NCBI GenBank assembly: GCA_964019335.1
Contig: OZ025648.1
Location: 806,001 to 870,000, forward strand
DNA: 64,000 bases
From: Diplonema japonicum
Taxonomy: Eukaryota; Euglenozoa; Diplonemea; Diplonemida; Diplonemidae
Direction of reading: 5' to 3'
How positions within the stretch are numbered: position 1 is the stretch's first letter; every line of letters starts with the position of its first letter. The notes beneath the pieces are model-generated. The model was not told the origin of the DNA. It worked only from the letters and a program-made list of their open reading frames with translations, and ran no database searches. Shown here one piece after another: positions 11,502 through 21,354 of the stretch. Position numbers and translations under genes: made by a program.

Positions 11502-11648
11502 TACTAAATAAAAATCAGCCAGATTTTTACTCAGAATTTTTTTTTTTCACTCGTTTTTTTGAATTTCACTCGCTTCGCTCGTGAAATTCAACTACTCGTG
11601 AAAAAAAAATTCTTCGTAAAAATCAGGTAATCTGATTTTTATTTAGTA
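11502..11648. repeat. Long imperfect palindrome
   Basis: The left arm starts ACTAAATAAAAATCAG and the right arm ends CTGATTTTTATTTAGT. The arms pair through interrupted T/A tracts to a centre at about 11566-11590 that reads GAATTTCACTCG-CTTCG-CTCGTGAAATTC. The stem spans about 70 bases on each side. It lies 6 bp from the TIR element at 10885-11495, so the two may be parts of one structure. Confidence 0.75.
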
Positions 11649-11771
11649 AATAGTCATTTTTGGTGCCTGCACCCCTCCTCTTTATTTAATTCATAAAAGG
11701 ACCTGTTTTTTTCTTTCTTTTTTTTTTTTTTTTCCCCTTCAAAATCTCATACCATCGGCGGTTATAGTGAC

Positions 11772-12009
11772 AAGAGGTGGTGGGGATAACATGAAAATAT
11801 AAGAAAAAAAAACATCAGATGTGTTGTTCGCTGTTGACCTCCTCGTCGGTCATCGCCCGAGTGGAAGAACGTAACGCAGATGCTCAGAGTGACGAACAGG
11901 CAGCGAACTGCATGAATGGGTGCCGAATCTTGGTTACCCGGGAGCGCCTTCTGTAATCAAGTAGACAGTTCTTGTGCAGGGCGCCGCCAACACCGGCCTC
12001 TTTTAACTC
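11772..12009. repeat. Dispersed repeat, short copy
   Basis: This matches 18781-19099 nearly base for base, from GGTGGTGGGGATAACATGA to GGCCTC(T/C)TTTAACTC. The copy here lacks about 90 bases present in the other one, and has a few more A's and small changes. No convincing protein is encoded. Confidence 0.8.
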
Positions 12010-13030
12010 TTTATATATTTAAAAAAAAAAAAAAAAAAAAAAAATTCGAGACGACATAACCAGATTTTTCCCCCCCTTTTTTTTTCTTTTGGCTGATTTA
12101 TCAGTTCCAGTCTGTTATGGGTCTTTTTTTTTGAAAAAAAGAGGGGGGGGGGGGGGGGGGGTGCAGAGATTTTTTTAAAAAAAGCAAAGTTTAAAAAAAA
12201 AATTGAATGTATGGGTGTCAACCACTCAACCCAACAGTGTGATACAAACACCGAAGAAGAAAAGGGGACAGGGTAGCCGAGGGGGGAGGGAAAAAAAAAG
12301 GCAAAATTCCCGTCCCACCTTCTTTTAAGGATTAAAAAAAAAAATGGAAGACCGAACTTACAAAATCCCCCAACTCGCCCACGCAACAAATTAAAAAAAA
12401 AAGAAAAAAAAAAAGAAAAAAGAAAAAAAAGAAAGAATAAATTATGCCAACGTAATCCTGTTCCATTCCTTTTCGTTCTTTTTTCTTCCTTTTTTTTTTT
12501 CCCCTCTCAATATAAATGTAGCAAGCATTTGCTTGGAGTTCCACTGGGAAAATTTAAAAAAAAAGAGGGGTACAAAAAAGAGAGAGGAGTATGGGAAAAG
12601 GGGTGGGGAGAGAGAGAGAGAGAGAGTGAGAGAGATCTCCTGTTTATTTTGATCTATTTAATTACACTCCCCTTCCGTTACTTCACTCGCTTTTGGACAA
12701 AAAAAAAGGGGGAAAAAAAAAAAAACAGATTTGATTTTTCTGAAATATCTTTGCGGGCCATAATATGCACCATAAGAGTAGCAATAAAGTGAAAGGTGAT
12801 ACCTTGCAGGGGGCCCCTCATGCAAACTAGAAGAGTAAAGAAATCGTAAGGCCCGAGTCTTTAAAAAAAAAAAATAGCTAAATTTTCTTAAATTAAGTTT
12901 TTGTTTGAGGCGATGATAGCGTTTCTCTTGTTCTTTTTTTTTTTTTTTTTTCTGCCTTCTTCTTTTTTTAAAAAAAAACACAGATTATTATTTCTCTTTC
13001 CCCCCCCCAAGAAAATTTTAACAAAACCAC
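12010..13030. other. Homopolymer-rich spacer
   Basis: A-runs, a G-run at 12144-12162, T-runs and a GA repeat (12611-12636). No gene seen. A pyrimidine tract ending in CACCACAG at 13035 is a possible leader acceptor for the next gene. Confidence 0.6.
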
Positions 13031-13082
13031 CACAGGAGGGAAAAGAAAGCCCTCATCCGGGGGAGGGGGGGGGGGGGGGAGA

Positions 13083-16000
13083 ATGCTTCGGCATGTTGCA
13101 AGCCTAGAGACAATGTCGCTAAATAGTGACATAGGAGGCTTTGATGACCCAGCAAGACCAAAAACACCGATGACGCCTGCGAGTGAACTAGGCTTCGAGC
13201 TCAAGGACATCGAACAAGAAAATGAGAGGCTGTCCCAATACGTCAAGGCCGTGGTGGTGGATCTGAATACACTGATTCCACACAACGACTTACATTTCAC
13301 CGCCAACGAGATAGTCTTCAACGAGATCTTCACGAGCCTCTCTCTGCCCGTTTTCAAACAGGACGAGCAACCAACCCCAACAGACGCACAAACACTTGCC
13401 CAAGACATTGAAACCACATTGCTCAACCGTAACATCCAACTCCCATGGGGCTCCGAGTCAGACACCCCAGGCACATCCACCATCTTGTCAATCTGCAAAC
13501 GCCGTGAACAGATCATCACAAACCTCATCGACGAAGGAGTCACGTCTCTTGTATACACACCAATGGTGAGCTTCCTTAAAGAGCTTCAATCCCATGGTGT
13601 TAAGCTTGGTGTGACAAGTTCCTGTGAACATGCTCGATACATGCTTGAAGAGTCCCGACTTGCCTACCTCTTCCAAACGATTATTGACCCCGAGGTTATG
13701 CTCGAGTACATGCATAGATTGAAGCCAAGCCCAGATTGTATGTTGAAAGCATGCTCTGATCTTGGATTGGGGACTGCTGAAACCATTGCTATTGAAGCTA
13801 CCTCAGAGGGTATTCAAGCAGCACGTGAGGGCAATTTTGGATTGGTGATCGGTGTCACGCACGCTTCTAAAACGTTTGAAAACGACAGTGCTCTTCGGGA
13901 TCTTGGAGCGGCGGATTTTGTAACGGATGATATTAGTGCGGTGACGATGCAAACGATACTGGAGTGGTATGTTAAGGGGGTTCAAAAGGATTCTTGGAAG
14001 CTGGCGTTCAACACGTTTTCCCCGTCGCTGGAATCGACCAGAGAAACGTTGACCACTGTCGGCAACGGTTATTTCTCGTCGAGAGGCTGTTTCGAAATGT
14101 ACTCTAAAACGCGTAATGAAGACAACACCTCGCTTGTACACTACCCTGGACATTACATCAATGGAGTGTACTCCCGAACATCGACCAACATCAACGGGGA
14201 AACGGTTGAAAACAGCGATTTGGTGAACTGCCCTGACTGGTCAATGGTTCGAGTAGCTATTGGCGATGAACCTTTCGTATCACCGCTCGACAACGAGATC
14301 CTCAACTACTCCCATCAGCTTAACCTGCAATCTGCTGTGATGGAACGATCGTTAACATTCATAGACAGCAAGGGACGGATCTCTCGAATCGAATCAAGCC
14401 GTCTTGTTTCGATGGACTTGATGCACATTGCCGCCATAAACTTTACGTTCACCGCTGTTAACTACAACGACAGGATAACCATCCGATCTGGTGTCAATGC
14501 TGGAGTTAAGAATGAACTGGTTCAACGTTACAAGGGATTGCAAGATCATCATATTCATCTTGAAGCAGCTGGTCAACCAGAACCCTGCGGGCCGTTCTAT
14601 GTAGTGACGAAGGTTAAGACACCAGAAACGGTTATCTGCACATCGGTTCGAAATATCGTGAGAATGACGAAAGGCGACGCGTCTGCGTTGGTCCGATCAT
14701 CCGGAGCGCTGCTGAAGGAGAAGATTGTGTTCGAAGACTTCACAGCAACTGTTTCTCAAGGCGGCTCGATGATCCTTGACAAAATTGTTTCTGTCTACAC
14801 AACGCGTGACGCGCACGACTCAAAGGACGGAAACGCCCTTGCCGTCACCAAATATTCCTTCAGAAAACAATCTGTAACATATACAGATACACGAGAAGAT
14901 TCCACATTGTCCATCAGCGACATGGATGTGAACAAAGGTGACTACCACCACAAGGGCGCTTGCGCGGACTTGGTGAACATGTCATTGAAACTAATTGAGG
15001 ATTTGTATTCGTACCACCGCGTGCTCGATCCACATAGACAGGCGTGGCAGGATATCTGGGACTCTGCTGACTTGCAAATTGAGGGTGACCGGGCTTGTCA
15101 GCGGATATCCCGGATACACACTTACAATCTCTTTGTGACGGCTTCGCAACATCTGCGAAATATCGACGCTGGTATCTTAGCAAGGGGCCTTCATGGGGAA
15201 TCGTATCGAGGGCATGTGTTTTGGGATGAGTTGTACACCTTTTCGTTCTACCTGTCGACGAACTCTGACGTTTGTAAAGGCCACCTTGATTACCGTTACA
15301 AACGGCTTCAAGCTGCACGCGATGCTGCGAAGGAAGCAGACCTCAACGGGGCCATGTACCCTTGGCAGTCTGCAGACACCGGAGCAGAAGCGACACAATC
15401 GCTGCACTTCAACCCATTAGACAATAAATGGTACAAAGACGAATCTTTCAGGCAGAATCATGTCAATATCGCAGTTTTTTACGACGCGTGGCTGTACTAC
15501 GAACGGGCAAGGGATCCCGAGATGCACCCGAAGATCGTGGAGCTGATGGTGTCGATTGCCGTGTTTTGGGTTTCAAAATGTGTCAAAGGCCAGGATGATA
15601 GGTACCATATCTACACGGTCATGGGGCCTGATGAGTTTCACGACAGTGCGGTGGTAAATGGTGAACGAGTGAAGGGTGTTCCTGATAACGCGTACACCAA
15701 TCTGATGGTTGTCTGGCTGTTGTTGAAAACGATCGATATGCTGCAGGACCCGTCCGTCTCACAGGCTGCGATCACGGCTTCCGGTGTCACCTCCGACGAC
15801 ATTGAAAAGATGTTCGACATTACGAAGCGGATGTTCCTCCCGATCCTCCCTTCAGGAGTCATCGAACAGTTTTCAGGGTTCGCCGGACTCCCTGATATCC
15901 GTATGTCGGAATACAACCTTCGGACAAGGTACGTTTCGAGAATGGATTTAGTGCTGCAAGCGGAGGGGAAAAACGTCGGAGATTACAGGTTGCTGAAGCA

Positions 16001-17953
16001 AGCCGACACATTAATGCTGTGGTACCTTTTGAAGACAACAACCGTTCACGATCTTGTGGTGTCGTTGGGGTACTCACTGCCTGACGGGTTTGACGCCAAA
16101 AAACTCTTAAAGGTGAATAACGATTTCTACGTCCCAATCACCAACGACGGCAGCATGCTGTCCTACCTCGTCCACGCGCACATCGCAGGGGAGCTGGGGG
16201 AAACGAAGAACCAATGGGGATGGTTCACAGAAGCATCACGTTCCGACATATATAATAAAGGCGGCACCACAGGCGAAGGCATCCACTGCAGCGTGATGGC
16301 AGGCTCGCTGTCCTTCATTGAACGATGGTTCGTCGGTCTCACTGAAGAATCCTCCACAGAATGGTCTATCAAACCCAACCTCCCGTCACATTGGACCGCA
16401 ATTGCCATCCGACGGAAAATATGCGGTCATGTGTATTCCATCAAAGTCACCGACACAGAGATCCGGCTTCTGCTTGAAGATGATCCTGCGGAAGGCATCC
16501 CCCCTTCAACTTTTAAAATCAGAGACACTCGCGTTCAGCCGGGCCCGTGGATCCCCGTGGTGATCCAGTATAATTCTTTGTGCAAAATCAAGGAGTTCTA
16601 CGATTTGATGCACAAGACCTGGCACCACCGGAAGGTGATGTGCAACAACTACTTCATGGGAAGCATCTTATGTGATAGGAAACAACTGCAGGTTTTGAAA
16701 TGGGTGCACAAAACGCTTTCAAGCCTGCCCAAAACGAGCAGTGGAAAGGCGAAGTTGTGGCTCTCCGGCGGTACGAAGGTGGAATGCGAACTAAACTACG
16801 AAATCAAGGAGCTGGAGAAGGACATCTGCTTCATGGAAAGAGGCGAGAAAGCACTGGTGGAGGGCATATCAAGGGAGATCGCGAGCTTCGATACATGGGT
16901 GGAAACAGGCGTCAATTTCCTAAAAGGAATTTCATTTAAAAACTGGATCACCGACCGAGACGGCACAACGAACAACTACTGTGGACGATACAACAGCTCA
17001 GTACAGAGTGTCTATAACTCAATATGGATAACAAGGTTCGCTCTCTGCTGCGACCGGGGTGTCTTCATCACATCAGCACCTCTGGCCAACCCTGGTATAG
17101 TTAACGTGTCAGTAAACTTCGAACACGCTTTTGTGGTATGATAAAAAAAATTTTTTTTAAAGAAAAAAAATTTTTTTTCCAGTACTCCGGGTCGAAAGGT
17201 CGCGAGTACATCGACAACAATGGAGACAGGCAAAGCTTTGCCATCACCGAAGAGGAGACACAAAAAATGTCCCGTCTCAACGCAAGGTTGTCGGAGCTTT
17301 GCAAACAACCTGATTACGTTAAGTTCACGATGATCGGGTCCGGGCTGCAGTTGAAATTCGCGCAGACAACCGTCGCTCGCCAAGACATCTCCGGTACGAT
17401 ACGGAGGAAGGACAGCGAAGCGTTCCTTGAGAAAATCAGAGGAATCTGCGAAGAAATTTCACCACACGGCTTTGAGGTACAAGACACCAACCTAGACGTG
17501 GAAATTATGCCTCTCCACACCAAGTCGACTGCTGATGAAGAGTCCCGTGGGTTCGATAAGGGCGACGGGCTGACGTGGCTGAACGAGCAGCTTAACCTTG
17601 AACTGGAAACCGGGCCGAACCTCATTACTGGTGACACTTCAGGGGATGTCCCGATGGTGAGGGAAGGGATGAAGGCTTGCCCTGAAGGGACTCACGTCGT
17701 GTTCGTGACGCAGGATAAGAAGTTGATGAATGAGGTGTGTTTGTGGGAAAAAAAAAAAGAAAAAAAAAAAAAAAGGTGTCTGATCTGTGTCCGCGTTCGC
17801 TGTTCCTCCCGTCTCCGGATGTGCTTTGTCATGTTCTCTCTGAAGCTGCTAAGGTGTTTTTTTTTTTTTTTTTTTTTTTTTCTTAATTGTTTTAAACAGA
17901 TCTACGCTGCTGAGAGATATCCTACCAAGGCGAACAAGCTTTTCCCGTTGTAA
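13083..17953 (+). CDS. Three-domain trehalose enzyme: HAD - GH65 phosphorylase - HAD (T6P phosphatase-like)
   Basis: Exons 13083-17135, 17183-17734, 17776-17853 and 17900-17953 give about 1578 aa; introns are 47, 41 and 46 nt. Residues 55-300 are a beta-phosphoglucomutase-like HAD domain (VVVDLNTLI, GVTSS, LKPSPD, IEATSEGIQAA). Residues about 320-1130 are a GH65 disaccharide phosphorylase with RGLHGESYRGHVFWDE, YPWQSADTGAE and GPDEFHD, whose Glu (about 848) is the family's catalytic acid. The C-terminal third is a second HAD domain of trehalose-phosphatase type: DRDGT at about 1291, ITSAP, and GDTSGDVPM at about 1501 in exon 2. Exon 3 (78 nt) is short but in frame and completes the phosphatase fold. 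Likely role: trehalose or trehalose-6-phosphate turnover in the cytosol. The N-terminal HAD lacks the usual second Asp of DxDG (N here) and has EA for ED, so its mutase activity is doubtful. Confidence 0.85.
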
Positions 17954-18780
17954 AAGAAGAAGGGGAAAAAAAAAAAGAATTGAGGGAAGGAGAGCTTTTT
18001 TTTTTTTTTTATAACAACTCTACCGTTGACTTAAGAACTAGTTGTTTGGCCGGGTGCAATGAGCTTTTTTTTTTTTTTTTTTCTCAAAAGCTCATGCGCT
18101 AAAACAAAAATGGAGCGTCAAACTAACAGTTTTTCTTTTTCTTTTTTTTTTTCTCTTTTCTAAGCTTGATTTTTTTTTTCTTCTTTCAGCTTTTAATTTG
18201 GTTGGCTACACAAAAAAGTTTTTACAAGAAGATTTCTTTTGGGGAATATGAGATTTTGTCCTTTTTTTTCTTCTTTCAACAACAAAAAGAGACACCACAT
18301 GGCACTGTTTACAGGCAGCAAAAACATCCACCTTAAGGAGGCAGAGCAGAAGAACTGTCGATTGGCGAGTTGGGGCTGGGGACATGTAACAACAGGCGGT
18401 TCTTCTCGGTTAAAGCCAGAAGAGAATTATCTGTCGGGGGATTTTTTTTCTCGTTTTTTTTATTCTACTTGCATACTAAAAAAAAAAAAGAAAGAGTAGG
18501 GACACGCCCTCACTCTTTTCCCTTCTTTTTTTTTTTTTTTTACCCATGATCAAAAAAAAAGAGAGAAGACAAATGAAACCCGTCCTTAAAAAATAATTTG
18601 AGGAAGAAAAAAAAATGAGGAAAAAAAGAGAGAGAGGATGCAAAAAAAAAAAAGAAAAAAAAAAAGTACGTAAAATAATGGAGAGAGAAAAAAGAGAAAG
18701 GGAACGAAAGAAGAAAAGAGTGACGTACTCCCTCCATCTGGGGCCATACCGACTTTTTTTTTTTTTTTTTTTTTCCCAAA
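17954..18780. other. Spacer with runs and a small hairpin
   Basis: T- and A-runs throughout. 18058-18096 has an inverted pair ATGAGCTTTT / AAAAGCTCAT around a T-run, about 105 bases after the trehalose gene; it could help 3'-end formation, but that is a guess. 18300-18430 is non-repetitive and codes for nothing I recognise. Confidence 0.5.
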
Positions 18781-19099
18781 AGGTGGTGGGGATAACATGA
18801 AAATATAAGAAAAACATCAGATGTGTTGTTCGCTGTTGACCTCCTCGTCGGTCATCACCGGTAGCGCCCGAGTGGAAGAACATAATGCAGATGCTCAGGG
18901 TGACGAACAGGCAGCAAACTGCACGAGCGCAGAATCTTGGTTACCCGGGACGCACCGGCTGGGGTTGAGCTGTACACCGCACGCATTAAGGACACGACGC
19001 GGAACGCAGAAGAAGCTACAACTCGGCCGCGGCGCGCCCCCTGTAATCAAGTAGACAGTTCTTGTGCAGGGCGCCGCCAACACCGGCCTCCTTTAACTC
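18781..19099. repeat. Dispersed repeat, long copy
   Basis: Second copy of the repeat at 11772-12009. It contains an extra block of about 90 bases (around 18948-19039) between the TTGGTTACCCGGGA and CCCTGTAATCAAG segments. The 3' end TTTAACTCATAT also appears at 41417-41428. Confidence 0.8.
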
Positions 19100-19228
19100 A
19101 TATATATATATTTATATATACTGTATTTTTTTTTTTTTTTTTTTTTGCCTTGACCCCCCTTCCTAACTCCCTTCTCTGCGTGACAACAAAGAAAAGGAGG
19201 AAGGATGAAATGGAAGGGAGGGGGGGAA

Positions 19229-19285
<57 letters not shown>

Positions 19286-19367
19286 ACTTTCCATTTCTTC
19301 TTCTCTTTTTCTTCTTCTTCCCTTCTCTCCTGTTCTTTCCTTGTTGTATAACAACACCCTTTTTTTA

Positions 19368-19404
<37 letters not shown>

Positions 19405-19866
19405 CCATGGGTGGGGGTCTTAAGTTATCTCTTTATTCTTAGTTGCTCTCTGCTTTCTTTAGCCTTCCTGTTTGTTGCCCTTCCATCCGAGGTTGCATTG
19501 CCTCAGTTCACCAACAAGGCTTTGAGGCCTTTTAATTCTCCTCCAGGTACCTGTGCCTCTTCAGCTCCAGCACCTGAGGTACGTACATTGGCAAAGCACT
19601 AATAGAAGCCCCGCTGCCATCCGCCTCCACACCGGACACAGAGCCCTTTCCAAAAAAATACAATCTCATTCTGGGGGGGGGGGGGGGGGGGAAGCTGTTG
19701 TAATAGAGCTGGACTAAGGAAACCCCACCATTCGGTAAGAAGCTTTTTTTTTTCTAGTCCCACCCCCTTCTCCCCTCACCCCCCCTTTTTTTTTCCAAGC
19801 CTTTTTTACTTTTTCTTTTTCCGGGACTTCGAGTTATCTTTTGTTACTACATTGCCACTCTTACTC
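19100..19866. other. Spacer with long A- and T-runs
   Basis: A-runs at 19233-19284 and 19371-19401. 19437-19602 encodes a hydrophobic, signal-peptide-like stretch (SLLSLAFLFVALPSEVALPQF) and stops at 19600-19602, but it has no in-frame ATG after the A-run and no known partner, so I do not call a gene. 19728-19745 resembles flank sequence of the kinase-ankyrin genes (32342-32360 and 40540-40558). Confidence 0.5.
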
Positions 19867-20155
19867 CCCGACCACCAAACCCTCAATAGCCAACTAAACG
19901 AAATGAAATAATTCGTGAACCTTCAGAAGTACTAGGAAAGGGAGCACCCTGGGGGTGAGGAGGGCGGATGAGAGTGTCTTTGCGATGAAGGTATTGACAA
20001 GCGTTCGAGGAACAGATGCACAGGTGAAATGTGAAGGAGGTGCGGCACATGCTGAAGCTGAGCCACAGGAGCCTGATTCTCAGCTCAGCCAAGTACTTCA
20101 TCGAAAATAGGGCACCAATCCATAGCAGTGAAAATGGACATCTCGAGATCGAACG
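19867..20155 (+). pseudogene. Relic of a kinase-ankyrin gene
   Basis: 19867-20085 matches the leader and the first about 65 codons of the two intact kinase-ankyrin genes (28290-28550 and 36427-36687), including the segment encoding DESVFAMKVL and the EVRHMLKLSHRSLI block, with deletions that remove the glycine loop. It then joins abruptly at about 20090 to an ankyrin fragment (KYFIENRAPIHSSENGHLEIE). More than half of the kinase and nearly all repeats are gone. It is a broken member of the same family. Confidence 0.8.
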
Positions 20156-20171
20156 TGATTTTTTTTTCGAA

Positions 20172-21112
20172 CTATTGGTGGAAAAAGCTCCAGGCCCGAA
20201 GACCGTTGGTGTCCTTTAGGTTGCGGCGCATCATTAGTGGTGCAGTGTTCACGACTCACCCGAGGGGAGGGATGGCCCTGGTGTGGAAAACCCAGCATTA
20301 GCGTGTGACGTCTGCGACCACCGGTCCCAGACAACGACCAGCATGACGGAGCATGCACTGTGGGAGTGCGAGCCGGCAAGGAGTGTGTTGGAAAGCGAGC
20401 AATACGCAGAGGTGAAGCGAGAAGGCCTCCCAGCTGCCACAGCCCTTCACGGGATAGTCCCAAGAGGGGCCGACAAAGCAGGGAAAGAACGTGCCAGGAT
20501 GGTGCAACAATACCTCCTGAAAGTAGTGACGGTCCGTGACGCCAGAGCAGCGGAAAAAAGCAAGAGAGTGCTCACCTCCAACCCTTGGGATGAGGTAACG
20601 ACAGGGGGGGGCAACATGATGTTCCGACGGAAGCGTTGCTGAAGGCGAACGGGGCGTCAGGCGCGGTCCTGACCTTTCATTTGAAGAACGTCCTCAAGTG
20701 GCTAAGAGGCCTACGATGGTACGATGGTAAGAAGAAAACTTCCTTCACGACAATGGAACTCGCCATAGACTATGAGCAGTCCACCCGCCGGTCACTCATA
20801 GGTCCCCTCGACGATCAAGACCTGCTCACGGAGAAGGCCGCAAGGATGCGATACATCTTGGGTCGCATCCAGAAATGCTCAGCACGCTGTGGAAGGTCAG
20901 CCTTCCCCGCCAACGCGGGTGCATACCCTTCGACATCTTGGGGGCCCGACGGCACACGGCTACGACAGGAGACCACTCTTCTCCTCGAGCCAAACCCCCC
21001 CCTACCTAGCACGACTCCAAGCAATGTTTCTCGCCCAGATGTCGTCCATCTCATCGCGACAAACAGCCACCGCAGGCACCAGACAGCAACCGCAGAACGG
21101 TGACCGATTAGT
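20172..21112 (+). mobile_element. Non-LTR retrotransposon relic, second copy
   Basis: Motifs come in the same order as in 9355-10826: WWKKLQARRP...RLRRIISGAVF (20183 onward), CDVCDHRSQT...HALWEC, ALHGIVPRG, then LKWLRGLRWYDG...TTMELAIDYE, and finally GGPTAHGYDRRP and QPQNGD near 21105. Frames change several times. The two copies differ at many positions, so they belong to different or old lineages. It directly follows the kinase-ankyrin relic. Confidence 0.75.
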
Positions 21113-21129
21113 GTGAATTTCTACCTGAA

Positions 21130-21232
21130 CAGTGAGCACCCCCATGCACACTGAAATTTTATCGAGTTTTTTTTCCTTTCTTTTATGGCGGCAGGCGATC
21201 CTGTCACATACTGCAGGTTCCCTTCAAAGACA

Positions 21233-21235
<3 letters not shown>
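21130..21235. repeat. Dispersed repeat modules 1 and 2
   Basis: Module 1 (21130-21170) is identical over about 40 bases to 741-779 (AGTGAGCACCCCCATGCAC...). Looser versions lie at 33558-33590 and 40700-40735. Module 2 (21198-21235, TCCTGTCACATACTGCAGG...) recurs at 35569-35605, 41140-41176 and, more diverged, 57428-57463. Each module is followed by a T-run. Confidence 0.7.
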
Positions 21236-21269
<34 letters not shown>

Positions 21270-21354
21270 GTTTCTCCTTTGAGCCTGGTTTCCCTTGACT
21301 TTACTTTCAATTCAGCTTTAAAAAAAAAAAAAAAAAGAGTCTCGAAGCAACAAT

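Noticed and set aside
19437-19602. Signal-peptide-like open frame
   Set aside because: No in-frame ATG and no supported upstream exon; kept only as a note in the spacer.
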